Below, piece after piece: positions 23,863 through 36,496 of a DNA stretch of 64,000 bases. A model generated the notes under the pieces. It ran no database searches and was not told where the DNA came from. It was given only the letters and a program-made list of their open reading frames with translations. Every line of letters begins with the position of its first letter. Position 1 is the stretch's first letter. Made by a program: the position numbers and the translations under genes. The stretch is from assembly GCA_963662155.1 (NCBI GenBank), contig OY759265.1, forward strand, positions 61,500,024-61,564,023, written 5' to 3'. Source of the DNA: Lamellibrachia columna. Its lineage: Eukaryota > Annelida > Polychaeta > Sabellida > Siboglinidae.

Positions 23863-24659
23863 TCTAAACAAACACCCGGGTCTCTCATTCTAACGCGTCA
23901 GTTGTGGCTAGCATTTTATAAGCGTATACGATGTATACGAAGCAATTCAATTATAAAGCGGAGTTAATGTTAACACACTGTTTTCGTTCCTTATAATACC
24001 GCCACCGGCTTTCGCGTGTCGACGCCACTGTCGAGGAATGGAAGCTCGTCTCGGCCTCGTCTCGCACGAACGACGAACGGGCCTGTGCATCTACTCACTG
24101 TCCGTCAGCTGACTGGCCACGAAGCGACAACAACTGAACAAACTAAACTAAATCAACTGAACTGAAATTACAGCATGAATCAATCAGACCAGTGATGCCA
24201 CCTAGATTCTTCAGACTCTGTGAGATAGCACCATAATAGGTTTGTCTCGTATACACCTCGTTGCTATGTTGCCAGCCGTGTTTGTCCACTACAGTGGCGA
24301 CGTGATGATCCGGTCAGTAATGTTATAATATGGCAGTAGCGAACGTAGATGGACGTCTTTACTACAAAGTGTGATAAGGAACGATAAACACGACCTGGGT
24401 ACTTTTTGCATAAAGCTGCGTTATATTAGTAACTTAATCCTGTTATCCAAAATACACATATACCCTAACACAGAGGACTGCGCGTAACACAATTACATAT
24501 AACAGTCTCAGCCGGATAATAGAATCACGTGGTTGTGATGGAATAATTACCTGTTTTAAAATCCGCCGTTCATTAGAATCAGACTCCTGAAAAAATATAA
24601 ATAATAGCGAGAAATAAAAGGTTTTTTTTGAAAACTAAAAAAAAACATTACATAAACTG

Positions 24660-24865
24660 AACTACTATTGGCTGTAGCCGTTGCAACGCGGATAAACTAG
24701 ATTTACGTATCTAAGTTGCGACTTTCGTCTAACTAAGAAAATGTTTTTTCCTTTTCCGCGGAAATTCGCGTAGGTGAACCAGCCGCTTAATATAATAATC
24801 AAATTGGTCTGGCCTGAAGTGATTCTGTTTAGCGGAATACATTGTATAACATTAGCCGTGTACAC
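24660..24865 (-). repeat. Copy of a pogo/Tigger-like MITE family (diverged)
   Basis: On the minus strand it reads CAGAATCACTT followed by an interrupted CAATTTGATT, GGCTGGTTCACC and a CG-rich palindrome. The same order occurs in the short TIR element at 53628-53762. It is longer and more diverged, and the superfamily is inferred. Confidence 0.4.
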
Positions 24866-24884
24866 GAAAATATCTTCATCTGAC

Positions 24885-25010
24885 CAGTGATGCCACCTGA
24901 CGGCAACATTAAAAAATTATGTCTGTGGCCAGATTCTTTTCTCGGCGAGTTCACGAGGTTGGGCGAGAGTTAGCAAAGCGAGTCTATGTCTTTACTGCCT
25001 CGTTGATAGC
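24885..25010 (+). repeat. Partial copy C of the dispersed repeat
   Basis: TTCTCGGCGAGTTCACGA followed by GAGAGTTAGCAAAGCGAGTC matches 60907-60955 in the same orientation. The word ACCAGTGATGCCACCT just before it also occurs at about 24190. Confidence 0.55.
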
Positions 25011-25255
25011 ATTGGTCGTTGATAGCATTGGTCAAAAACAATTACCGACGCAGCTGCGAGCTCCGTGTAATTGCTGCCTATTTGGTTCACTGTAGCGTTC
25101 GCTATCTAATTGTCTTTACATGCTGCCTAATTGATTATGCCTTTGTTATATTGTTTAAAGTCTTGACGACATGTAATCCAACAGTCAACACCAACAATTC
25201 TTACAGTAGACCATATTGTCTAAACAATTAACAACCAAGTGTTTTGGATATCAAT

Positions 25256-25572
25256 AGGTAAGGTAAAGTGATCCCCCAGGCATTACGCCTTATGAAGCCA
25301 TAAAGGCTTATATGGCCAGTGCTTAAACCTGGTTTCTGTAGTGCGAAGCAACTTAGAGTGCAGTTATACTGACTCTCCTGGACGGGACACTAGTCCATCG
25401 CAGGTACCTTCCAAACAGTGTTTGTACTCATTTGCAGCTGAGTAGACTGAGGCAAAGTAGGGTAAACGAAATTGCCTAAGCTTCGAAAACGAACCGTGCC
25501 CAGTGTGGGTCTTGAACTCACAACCCTCGAATTTAGAGTCCAACACCTTAACCACTAGGCCACGGCTGCCCC
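25256..25572 (-). mobile_element. tRNA-derived SINE with conserved core, minus strand
   Basis: Reading the minus strand from 25572: a tRNA-like head GGGGCAGCCGTGGCCTAGTG with box A, then box-B-like GAGTTCAAGACC. Next comes TTTCGAAGCTTAGGCAATTT, shared with the SINE at 17135. The core contains GCGATGGACTAGTGTCCCGT and AACCAGG, and the tail is ACTTTACCTTACCTA, a pentamer-repeat tail. The core resembles conserved-domain SINE superfamilies known across invertebrates; I cannot name it with certainty. Confidence 0.8.
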
Positions 25573-25599
25573 CTGGATATCAATATATACAATTCTATC

Positions 25600-25950
25600 G
25601 GCGACAGCGACCGTTGTGTCGTCTTTGTAAGCGACACCGACCGTTGTATCGTGTTTGTCGGCGACACCGACCGTTGTGTCGTGTTTGTCGGCGACACCGA
25701 CCGTTGTGTCGTGTTTGTCGGCGACACCGACCGTTGTATCGTGTTTGTCGGCGACACCGACCGTTGTATCGTGTTTGTCGGCGTCACCGACCGTTGTGTC
25801 GTGTTTGTCGGCGACACCGACCGTTGTGTCGTGTTTGTCGGCGACACCGACCGTTGTATCGTGTTTGTCGGCGACAGCGACCGTTGTATCGTGTTTGTCG
25901 GCGACAGCGACCGTTGTATCGTGTTTGTCGGCGACACCGACCGTTGTGTC
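25600..25950. repeat. 30-bp minisatellite
   Basis: About 12 units of GTGTTTGTCGGCGACACCGA plus CCGTTGTRTC, open in all six frames for long stretches because the 30-bp unit lacks stops. Confidence 0.95.
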
Positions 25951-26095
25951 GTGTTTGTCATGTCCGTTGTTGTCTGTACTTGGTGTGTTTGTCATGTCCG
26001 TTGTTGTCTGTACTTGGTGTGTTTGTCATGTCCGTTGTTGTCTGTACTTGGTGTGTTTGTCATGTCCGTTGTTGTCTGTACTTGGTATGTTTGTA
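25951..26095. repeat. 34-bp minisatellite
   Basis: Four units beginning GTGTTTGTCATGTCCGTTGT, directly continuous with the 30-bp array and sharing GTGTTTGTC and CCGTTGT with it. One array probably evolved from the other. Confidence 0.95.
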
Positions 26096-26387
26096 GAACA
26101 TATTTTACTGTGTTTCCTCTGTCTATCATTGTCCGTTACTTGAGTAACGCAACTGGCATCACAGGAGTCGAATTTGCCTTTAGCCGCATCTCTGTTACTA
26201 GCCCAGTAGCGACCGAGTCTCAACCGTGCTACATTATTTAAAAACATGTCAGTTGATACCCATGTGTAAACTCGCGAGATTTAACTTAATCTGAATTTCG
26301 TAAAACATTAGACAAACTGTTCACATGATGTTTCCTCAAATATCCACTTTACAAACGGACATTTTTTTTACAGAAACTTTAATGTAT

Positions 26388-26403
26388 GCGTGTGTGTGTG
26401 TGT

Positions 26404-26480
<77 letters not shown>

Positions 26481-26487
26481 TGTGTGT

Positions 26488-26520
<33 letters not shown>

Positions 26521-26523
26521 TGT
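26388..26523. repeat. (TG)n / (CGTG)n microsatellite
   Basis: A TG run merging into CGTG units. Nothing else is recognised between 26100 and 26900. Confidence 0.95.
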
Positions 26524-26925
26524 GATTCACAGTAAACAATTTCTCGGAATGCAATCATGTCTAAATGTCTACCATATCGGTTTGCGACAGCAGGAGTTGC
26601 CAGGACTATAACTAAAGTTCCCGGGACTTAACAAGTAGTGTTATTCAAACAGCAAAGAATGTAGCACAGCAAATGAGAGGATCGTTTCACTAGTAAATGT
26701 TAACACGATGTTCATTACAATGCATGACGTGACATGATTTCGACCCATCGCGTAAATGACTGCCTGCGATGTTCCATTACTGGCCGGACGCCTCGTGCAC
26801 TCCGTAGTTTGTTCATGTCCGTCCGTGTCGATTATGTGACGACTGTCTACACGAGCGCGACCGATCACTGTTAATGCCAGCTTTGCTACGCATATAAATT
26901 CATTGTGCGTGATGCGTTCGTGCAG

Positions 26926-27498
26926 ACATCATTGACCGTCAGCGCGTGGACACGACGCGTACAAGCCCCATCCCGGACGGCAGGCGGCACACGGAACTCA
27001 ACACAAGTGACGCAGAACCCGACAATTCTCTCTCGATACTAAAGGCAAGTCCGTCGTCAAATCTTCTTCCAACCCCTTGCGCCGAAGGCATCTCATAAGA
27101 AAGAAACTATCACACGCCACCTTCACCTGTCCTCTCTTAAAAAGCTTCTTTAGATCTTCCATTTTTCTTTTTCCAGTTGGGTTCCACCTACCTGTTGGTG
27201 GCATTCTCAGCACACGACCCAAGTATGTCTTCTTTCTGATAGTTGAGTAAATATCCTTCTGTTGTCATTCCGTCGTCAAGTAGTGAGTAGTCGAGTGGTT
27301 ATTTTGGATGTCGACAATGACAACGATGATGACAACGATGATGACAACGATGTCGTTGTAACCCCGGAGTTTGTGCGTCAACTCATCCTAAACCGTCTCT
27401 CTTCGACCCGCTGTAGTGTGCTGCACAGGGCCTGATGGGCGAGATGGAACGATCCTGTCAACTCGATCCGGCGGAACTGAAGGGTCGTGACGACACTG
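26926..27498 (+). CDS. Tentative 5' exons of the TRPA1-like gene
   Basis: Two candidate exons precede the first clear ankyrin exon. Exon 26926-27044 is bounded by TGCAG and a GC-type donor. Exon 27429-27498 (begins GLMGEMERSCQLDP, ends GRDDT) has a weak donor GTCCGT. Their phases join each other and the 27977 exon exactly, which is the main support. They carry no domain I recognise. Confidence 0.4.
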
Positions 27499-30048
27499 GT
27501 CCGTCCGTCCATCGTTAGCCATGCGTAACCATCATTTGCAACAACCACTCCACCACCATCATCATTATTATCATCGTCTTCATTAACAATCCCTGAACGA
27601 AATGCGAACAATATTTGTTTTGTCAGCCATAGGTAGGTCAATCGTCTTGGCTCGTGGAACTGCTCTAGGTTGTAGGTAACTCTAGGTAACTCTAGGTTGT
27701 AGGTAACTCTAGGTAACTCTAGGTTGTAGGTAACTCTAGGTAACTCTAGGTTGTAGGTAACTCTAGGTAACTCTAGGTTGTAGGTAACTAGGCATTTATT
27801 CCGAGGCATGTGTCCCTATAGAAAGCATGCTCTAGGTTTTAGGTAACTAGGCATTTATTCCGAGGCAAGTGTCCCTATAGAAAGCATGCCAGTATGTCTG
27901 CGTATTGCAAACAGTATAAAAACAACTGTCTCGGTATCTGAATCGTGTCTTCACTAATTTGCTTCCTGCCATGTAGAGCACATAGACGTGCTGAACCACA
28001 TGGGGAACAGCGCCCTCCGTCGGGCGGTGACGACACTGCAGGCAGATATGGTCGAATTATTGGTGCGACGAGGAGCCAATGTTCATATGGTGAACACCAA
28101 CAATCAGACGGCGCTGCACGTCTCGGCCGATCGCGCTTGTCCGGAAGCCATCGATGTACGTCAATCTTGTCAGTTGAAAAGAAATTGATCCTTTCGTTTC
28201 GGAATGCTGCGTTGCCTTTCTTGTCTTCTTCGAAAATAGTTTCGTCGTTTTGCTCTACTGCAACACATTCTCACGCCTGCTTGCTGCAGGCACTTCTGCG
28301 ATCTCCCAGCACTGACATGGACGCCGCGGATGACCGAGGCTTGACGGTACTACACCATACCACCGCCAGTGATAATGAGCTCTCTGCAAAGTTATTGGTA
28401 AGCGCCTTGTCGTTGTTCACACACATTGCAGCCTCTTACACACAGCACAGCCTCTTACACACATTACAGCCTCTTACACACAGCACGGCCTCTTACACAC
28501 ATTACAGCCTCTTACACACAGCACAGCCTCTTACACACATTACAACCTCTTACACACATTACATCCTCTTACACACAGCACAGCCTCTTAATCAACCGCG
28601 GGAGGTGACAAGGTGCTATCGAAGGAAGCTTACCTGTTCGGTTGCATGTGAAATACACACTATCATGAATATCTCTCTGTTAATAAATAATGTCCAGACG
28701 GTACTGAACTTGTACTTATATTCAAAGATCAAAATTGCATTTTCTCTTGTGATATAACTTTTACAATTCTTATTCAGATGCGCCACGGAGCAGACGTGAC
28801 GAGGAGAACCGAGAGATTGTGTCCGACACACAAGACTGCTGAGAGTGCGTCCTCTTCTGAAATCACCCGGGTGAACTCAGAAGAGGGTCAGTGTCCCACA
28901 GTAGGGCGTGTGTAGAGTATATTATATTAATTTATGTCTAGGTATGCGTAGTGTCCTTATCCTATGAGATTAGGCGGAATTGGGGCAGAGTTTATGGGGG
29001 CGTTTAACAGAGAATTAATGGGAACAATATTTAATAAACAACCTATGTATGCCTTTGTGCGCCGATATATCGTTTTGACACAGATAAATGGATGTGTGCG
29101 CTTTCACTATGGCGAGTCAACACTATTACCGACGTTACCATCGCGTCCTTCCACAAACAATGCGTAATCGCGTGGCGCGCCGCTTGTCAACGCCCGAGAG
29201 ACAGTAAAGCAAATTTAGATACGTGCTCGGCATCTGACAACCGAAGTGCTAGCTTCAGGCAATCAGCATAACTATTAATAGAACGAACAGACGGTATAAA
29301 CTATACGCATGGTGTGAATCCACATTCTTTGTTGCAGCGGACAAAGCCAAGAGGGACGAGATGCAAAACTACGAAAGCCAACACAGGAACCCGTCGCTTC
29401 ATACCGCCATCAGTAGAGGCGAAATCGAGGTTAGGTCACGAGGACTTGTTCGCAGCAATTCTGTTCAGTGTATTGTAATAGTCGACTCAACACGTCATGA
29501 GCAAAGCCCATCTGAACGCTTTGTATAGACAATATATAGCAGTGTATCTGAAACAATAAATAATCAAGAAGGCAGAAGAACCAAATCCAGCACCGATAAA
29601 CGTGACAACGGTTAACTCAATACCAAATGAACCAATCAAACCAGCTTCGCTACGTTAGTCAACTGACGATAACAGTGTGGTCATTACTCGTTACCAGTTA
29701 GTCTTTGCATGTTAGTACTGATCCGCTTCGTTGGTTGCAGGCCGTGCAGCACTGTCTGGAAAGAGGCGCCGGCATAGCATCTCCTCAGGTCAAGCTCCAC
29801 TAGTCTCGTGTTTCGTGTCGATATTTGATGAGTCTTCCACCAGGACCAGCATTCTGTCTTATACAGCCTCAACCATTGGCTGTCCAAGACAAACTTGCAC
29901 CATCTTAGTCTTTCCCCTTCCTTCGTGAAACAATTACCTCTCTCTCCACCTCTGTCTCCCTGTCTCTGTGTGTCTCTCTGTCTATGTCTCCCGGTTTCTG
30001 TCTGTCTGTCTTTCTCGTCTGTCCCTCTCGTCTGTCTGTCTGTCTGGC

Positions 30049-30101
<53 letters not shown>

Positions 30102-33100
30102 ATCAAACAATGAACATGCTGGTGATGCATGAATACTGTTTCTATAAACGATATTCAATGCGTGCGATGTTCTTCTTATTCGTCTTATTCATTATATTAC
30201 ACAACTCTATTTTTAGTTTTATGACATTGAAAATGTGATCGGATACGCAGTGTCAGCGATACGTGTGTGTTGTACTGTAGTAAATGTCATCGGATACGCA
30301 GTGTCAGCGATACGTGTGTGTTGTACTGTAGTAAATGTAATCGGATACGCAGTGTCAGCGATACGTGTGTGATGTATTGTGGTAAATGTCATCGGATAGG
30401 CAGTGTCAGCGATACGTGTGTGTTGTACTGTAGTAAATGTGATCGGATAGGCAGTGTCAGCGATACGTGTGTGTTGTATTGTAGTAAATGTGATCGGATA
30501 CGCAGTGTCAGCGATACGTGTGTGTTGTACTGTAGTAAATGTCATCGGATACACAGTGTCAGCGATACGTGTATGTTGTATTGTAGTAAATGTCATCGGA
30601 TAGGCAGTGTCAGCGATACGTGTGTGTTGTATTGTAGTAAATGTGATCGGATACGCAGTGTCAGCGATACGTGTGTGTTGTACTGTAGTAAATGTCATCG
30701 AATACACAGTGTCAGCGATACGTGTGTGTTGTATTGTAGTAAATGTCATCGGATACGCAGTGTCAGCGATACGTGTGTGTTGTATTGTAGTAAATGTCAT
30801 CGGATAGGCAGTGTCAGCGATACGTGTGTGTTGTATTGTAGTAAATGTCATCGGATACGCAGTGTCAGCGATACATGTGTGTTGTATTGTGGAAAATGTC
30901 ATCGGATACGCAGTGTCAGCGATACGTGTGTGTTGTATTGTGGTAAATGTGATCGGATACGCAGTGTCAGCGATACGTGTGTGTTGTATTGTAGTAAATG
31001 TCATCGGATACGCAGTGTCAGCGATACGTGTGTGTTGTATTGTGGTAAATGTGATCGGATACGCAGTGTCAGCGATACGTGCGTGTTGTATTGTAGTAAA
31101 TGTCATCGGATAGGCAGTGTCAGCGATACATGTGTGTTGTACTGTAGTAAATGTCATCGGATAGGCAGTGTCAGCGATACGTGTATGTTGTATTGTAGTA
31201 AATGTCATCGGATACGCAGTGTCAGCGATACGTGTGTGTTGTATTTTGGTAAATGTGATCGGATACGCAGTGTCAGCGATACATGTGTGTTGTATTGTGG
31301 TAAATGTAATCGGATAGGCAGTGTCAGCGATACGTGTGTGTTGTATTGTGGTACATGTGATCGGATACGCAGTGTCAGCGATACGTGTGTGTTGTATTGT
31401 AGTAAATGTCATCGGATACGCAGTGTCAGCGATACGTGTGTGTTGTATTGTAGTAAATGTCAACGGATACGCAGTGTCAGCGATACGTGTGTGTTGTATT
31501 GTGGTAAATGTAATCGGATAGGCAGTGTCAGCGATACGTGTGTGTTGTATTGTGGTAAATGTGATCGGATACGCAGTGTCAGCGATACGTGTGTGTTGTG
31601 TTGTGGTAATTGGGCAATATATTTACCGTACGTATAAACGATCCCTAATCCATAATGTTGTACAATGAATGGACTACAGGGTTTAAGTAAATTATCTGTT
31701 GCTCGGCCACTAACAGATCGTATTAGTCTAAACCCGCAGCACACTAGCCGATTTTTCGTCGGGGACAAATAATCTTCAGTTGTCGGCTAGTGTGCTGCGA
31801 ATTCCGACAAGATCGGGGCTTGTCGGGTAATATCTGACAGCGCTAGATCCCAGGACGTCCTGACGGGCCTTGTCGGCCAGTGTGCTGCAGGCTCCAACAA
31901 ATTGTCTGGGCTCGCACGATTACGGACCAATGGGAAGCGTGATTGCAGTCACACGCACAAACGTCATTGTAAACATGGCGACCCCCAGTGCCACGGCCAC
32001 GATGGCAAATGGGATCATGCCTCAGTTAGACTTCCTGGTGCGTTATACTCGAATGCAGGGCACAGCAATTTTAGATATGTGTAATTAAAAAAAACATATC
32101 ATCTGACATAGCTGCATTTGAGCAGGCACATTGACAAGTTTGCTGGTAGAACATGTTGGCAGTGTAACTGTAGATTTGTAGATGATTTCAATAGAGGGAA
32201 GGATGTTGTCTGTTTGCTTTTCTCCGTCTCCTTATCCTCCGTAGCGTAATCACGACGAACAAAGCTAGTTTCTGTCTTCTCCATATCGCCGACACGTGTG
32301 ATGTGAGCGCCGCCATTTTTGCTTAATTCCAAATTCGCCACTAGAGGCTAATCGCGACAAAATATCGGCTAGTGTGCTGCAAGTAATTACCCGACAAATT
32401 TAACCCCGACGAAAAATCGGCTAATGTGCTGCGGGCTTAATTGACAATATTAGCCAATATTGTGGATAGTGTCGTAGATAGTATCGTCAATTTATCTTCC
32501 GGTCACGTTGCTGTGAAATAAATACTGTACTGGGCTCTTATGCACAAAAGAGATTTTCTCAGAAACTAGCCTAGAACAAAGACACAACGTCTGATACAAT
32601 CAATCTAAACTCGCTAACGGCATCAACAAGGAACTTACTCGAATAGAAGTCGTTCTGTGCACCGTTAGTCACTGGAGTACACACGATTTTAAGTATTATG
32701 ATTACAAAATTTATTAATATAATTCTTCCACCCTTTTGCGCTCATTTTCTGGCTTCAATGTAATTATGTCGGAGTGCAAATGGTTTAGTAGGCGGCATAA
32801 CTGATTACGATACTTTGTGAGGAACATTTTAACTCCAGCGCAGAACATTACTAATACACATTCCTGGCTTCTATTAAATGCAACCTGTTTTAAAGCGTCA
32901 AACGCCGTTTGTCGTAACGACATATAACACACGACGGTTTCTGTGACAGGAAGACAAGTCGACGCCAGTGCACCTGGCATGCGCTCAGGGCGACTTACAG
33001 ATGGTGAAGGTGATGTTCGAGCAGCAGCCGGCCAACAAGGCGAGGTGTCTGGGCGCGCGGGACGTGCAGGGACGAACTCCCCTCCACATGGCGACGCTGT

Positions 33101-36100
33101 ACGACCAAGTGACCGTCGTGAACTACCTGCTAGACCAGGTGAGGTGAACGTCATGGCCATGGCACGCGGGGCAACCTATACTTAATATACAATACAGAGG
33201 TGCCCAGTTCGGACGGAAATTCTCCTGCTGGATAAATAAAGGAACGTTTGCAAGGCACTGCGATTTTTTTTATGCAACCATGTAAAATGTATGACAATTA
33301 TCTAATTATTTTCTTATGCAAAATATATAGCGAAGCTGTATATGGCTGTGGCAGGAATTGAAGGAGATTAAAACGCCGGAGATATGACAAAACATCACCT
33401 TCACAAAGGAGGAGACCTGGCCTACGCAATATAACTAGCTGAGGCAGCGAAGGTTTTCACTGCTAAGGTTTGTTGAATCGATAGCTCCATCAATCCGTCT
33501 GTACAGGATGTATTATTCTAATGTGTCAGTTGGACGCAATGAATGCGCTCTGTAGAGTTTGGTTACATCATTAACACAGACCTGTGGATAATCGACAGAC
33601 AACAGTTGGACGCAATGAATGCGCTCTGTAGAGTTTGGTTACACCATTAACACAGACCTGTGGATAATCGACAGACAACAGTCGAGTAGTAGTAATAACT
33701 CGGGGTTGTTATATCGCACGTGCTGTCTGCTGTTCGCTCATCACAAAGTCTTTATTAAGCAGTCGTTCCACGTTGTCCAATATCTAACGCTTGTTTATGC
33801 AAGTCTTTCATTACAAACGGAAAATGAGTTAATACAATTAACTTTTTTGCCGCGCATGCCACATGAGCTGGGTTACTGAACCATGGTAAATATGCTTGGC
33901 TAAAAAAATGCACTTAGGACTCCACAACGGTGTAAACGTGTTTATGTTTCTTGGAATAGCAGACATTGACAGATTTACAGATTGTGAATCATTTTTTTAT
34001 TAAGCGCGTCTCCTTTAATCACCAACATTACGCTTTTTCTTCCGTGTGGTGATCGACACGCGAATATACGTTTCTAATCTTACTTTTTTTGGTACGAACA
34101 ATAACTGAAAATTTCAGTCATTACGCGAAATGACTGGAAAAGGGGTGCAGTCATTTCGCGTAATGACTGAAACAGTGTTTCGCCTGGTTCATGACAAGTG
34201 ATGTGGGCAAACTTGTTGTTTTTTCATCTAAATAGCCATACATTTTCAGAAACTGCTACGTAGCAGCTATCTATTTCTCATACTCAAAAATATGTTTTAT
34301 ATTGTGATGAAATTATGACTTAAAATTATTGTTCAGGTTCACTTTGGATCGTATGGAACACCAGGAATTTAAATTATTCGACAGGGTTAAAACACTTATC
34401 ATCAAATTAATGTTTTTATTACGAGGTGCAATGCCCCAGTCCCCCCTGGATGCACTTTGTGCCATTATACCCAGAGCAAACACTGTGAAGTATCAATTAC
34501 AATTTATCTTCTATTGTGTATCTTAAATTAAATGTTGGAAATGTTACATACATACTTGAGACACAACAACACTGTCTTATTGAAAAACATATAACTTTAT
34601 TATGATTCTACAATTTGTAATAGTTTAATGTATCATTGAAAATTATATCAATGTGCAACATTTCCACAATATATGTCAAACAAATTATACAATATGCAAT
34701 ATTCTAATAATTATCACCATGAACCATGGTGAGCTGAGGCCAAAGCTCCTTCAGTTCCCTAATGACTTGAGCTGTGAATTCAGAACCGTTATCACTCTGC
34801 AGTATTACAGGAGCTCCGAACAGGAGACATATATCCAACAGCTGGAAAGCCACTTCTGCCGCTCGCTTCGAGGTTAGAGGCCGTATGATACAGAACCTTC
34901 TGAGATGGCACTGATAAACAATGATCCACTTGAAATGTGACTGGGGGGATGATTGCATGTCGATAAGATCGACCTGACTACGAGAGCCAAAATCTCTGCT
35001 TAGTAATGGCATTATACCAGAATTATGTCACAGAAATTATTCCACAGCCCCAGGCTAGACAGGTGAAAAATCCCCACCTAGGGAATTTCTTCACAACAAC
35101 CCCTTTAGTCATTGGTCTCTTTCGTTTCTGCTGGCACCGAACAGAACGATTTGAACAGCTCTACTGCTTCCCTGGTGATGTTGGCATACTTGGTGCCCAA
35201 ACGTTTCATCATTCTGTCTCGACCACCATGGCCAGTAGCCATATGTGCTCTTTGGATGACGTCGAAGGTGTCCTCAATGCACACATAATATAGTGGCTCT
35301 TCTTGTTCTGTTTCCGTTTCTTTATCAACTTCTCGATATCACCGCATTGAAGAATTTGATACCTGTGAAACATAGGAATTTTTTTTAATCATTATCCAAT
35401 TTTAATTATAAACTACCTAAACCAAAATTGTGAGAAGGAAATATATATTGTAATATATTTATAATTATGATGTTTATCAATGTGTATTTTATAATAAACT
35501 TAACAATTGGTTTAACTTCCCTTTTAAATTAATTTGTTTGTACGGCTTAATGTGACAAATCCTGAAAGGACTTTGACTTTTGTGAGACAGTATTGACAGC
35601 TTTCATTTGTGCTCACTCGTGCAATTGATGGCTAACTGAAGAAAGACCCTTTCATTGGGGACTTCCTGGCTTACATAAAGAAAGGAAGAATTGAACAGAG
35701 AAAGGATTAAGTCTTGACTTGATATACATGTACAATACAACTGTGGTGGATATTAACTCAGGGCTTCTGACTGAGAAAACCTTAGAAGGGAATTACCTCT
35801 GTGGCTTCAATGTGCAGATCAATGAATGTAGGTGTGACATTTCACCATTACCAAATCAACATGAAACCACATCATGTTATGTAAGCCACCGACATTGCAT
35901 TTGTCTGATATTAAGCTTCTTGAAAAATGTTGTGGCAGAAATTCCCTAGGCGGGGGTTTTCACCTGTCTGGCCTGGGACTGTGGAGTAATTTCTATGATA
36001 TAATTGATTAAATGGACTACTAACACCTGTCAGAGGGAGGGATAGAATCTTGTACCCAGAGAGGGATATATTATTAGCAAAATGTTGCCATTTGTAAATG

Positions 36101-36424
36101 TATAGCAAATATTTACTCACTTTGTTTATTTACTTGAGTAATGTGAATGTCTGAAGAAATATGAAAGCTGACATTAATACACAATTAACATTGGAACAAT
36201 GTATAATGACAAAAGTAGACAAATTGTTATTAAACAGATTGACTGAAATGGTCACAAGTCAAACTGGGTAATAACAGTGCCTTATTTCGAGTCATTTCGC
36301 GTAATGACTGAAATGTTAAGTCATTTCGCGAAATGCCTGTAACATATATATATATATATATATGTTTCTCTGTGTATCTATGTATCTCTACCTCCCTATG
36401 TCTCTATTTCTCTCCCTGTCTCTC

Positions 36425-36496
<72 letters not shown>

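Noticed and set aside
25503..26241. Several overlapping ~140-200 codon ORFs
   Set aside because: They are frames of the 30-bp and 34-bp arrays, with no unique coding sequence.
27988..28757. Alternative 270-codon ORF from 27945 as a gene
   Set aside because: It is out of frame with the ankyrin exon and runs through introns and a minisatellite.
30219..31637. ORFs of over 400 codons on both strands
   Set aside because: They are products of a stop-free 51-bp satellite. There is no start context or unique sequence, and both strands are equally open.
34329..34526. 65-codon ORF within the integrase element
   Set aside because: No family resemblance, and on the strand opposite to the integrase. 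Not strong enough to call.
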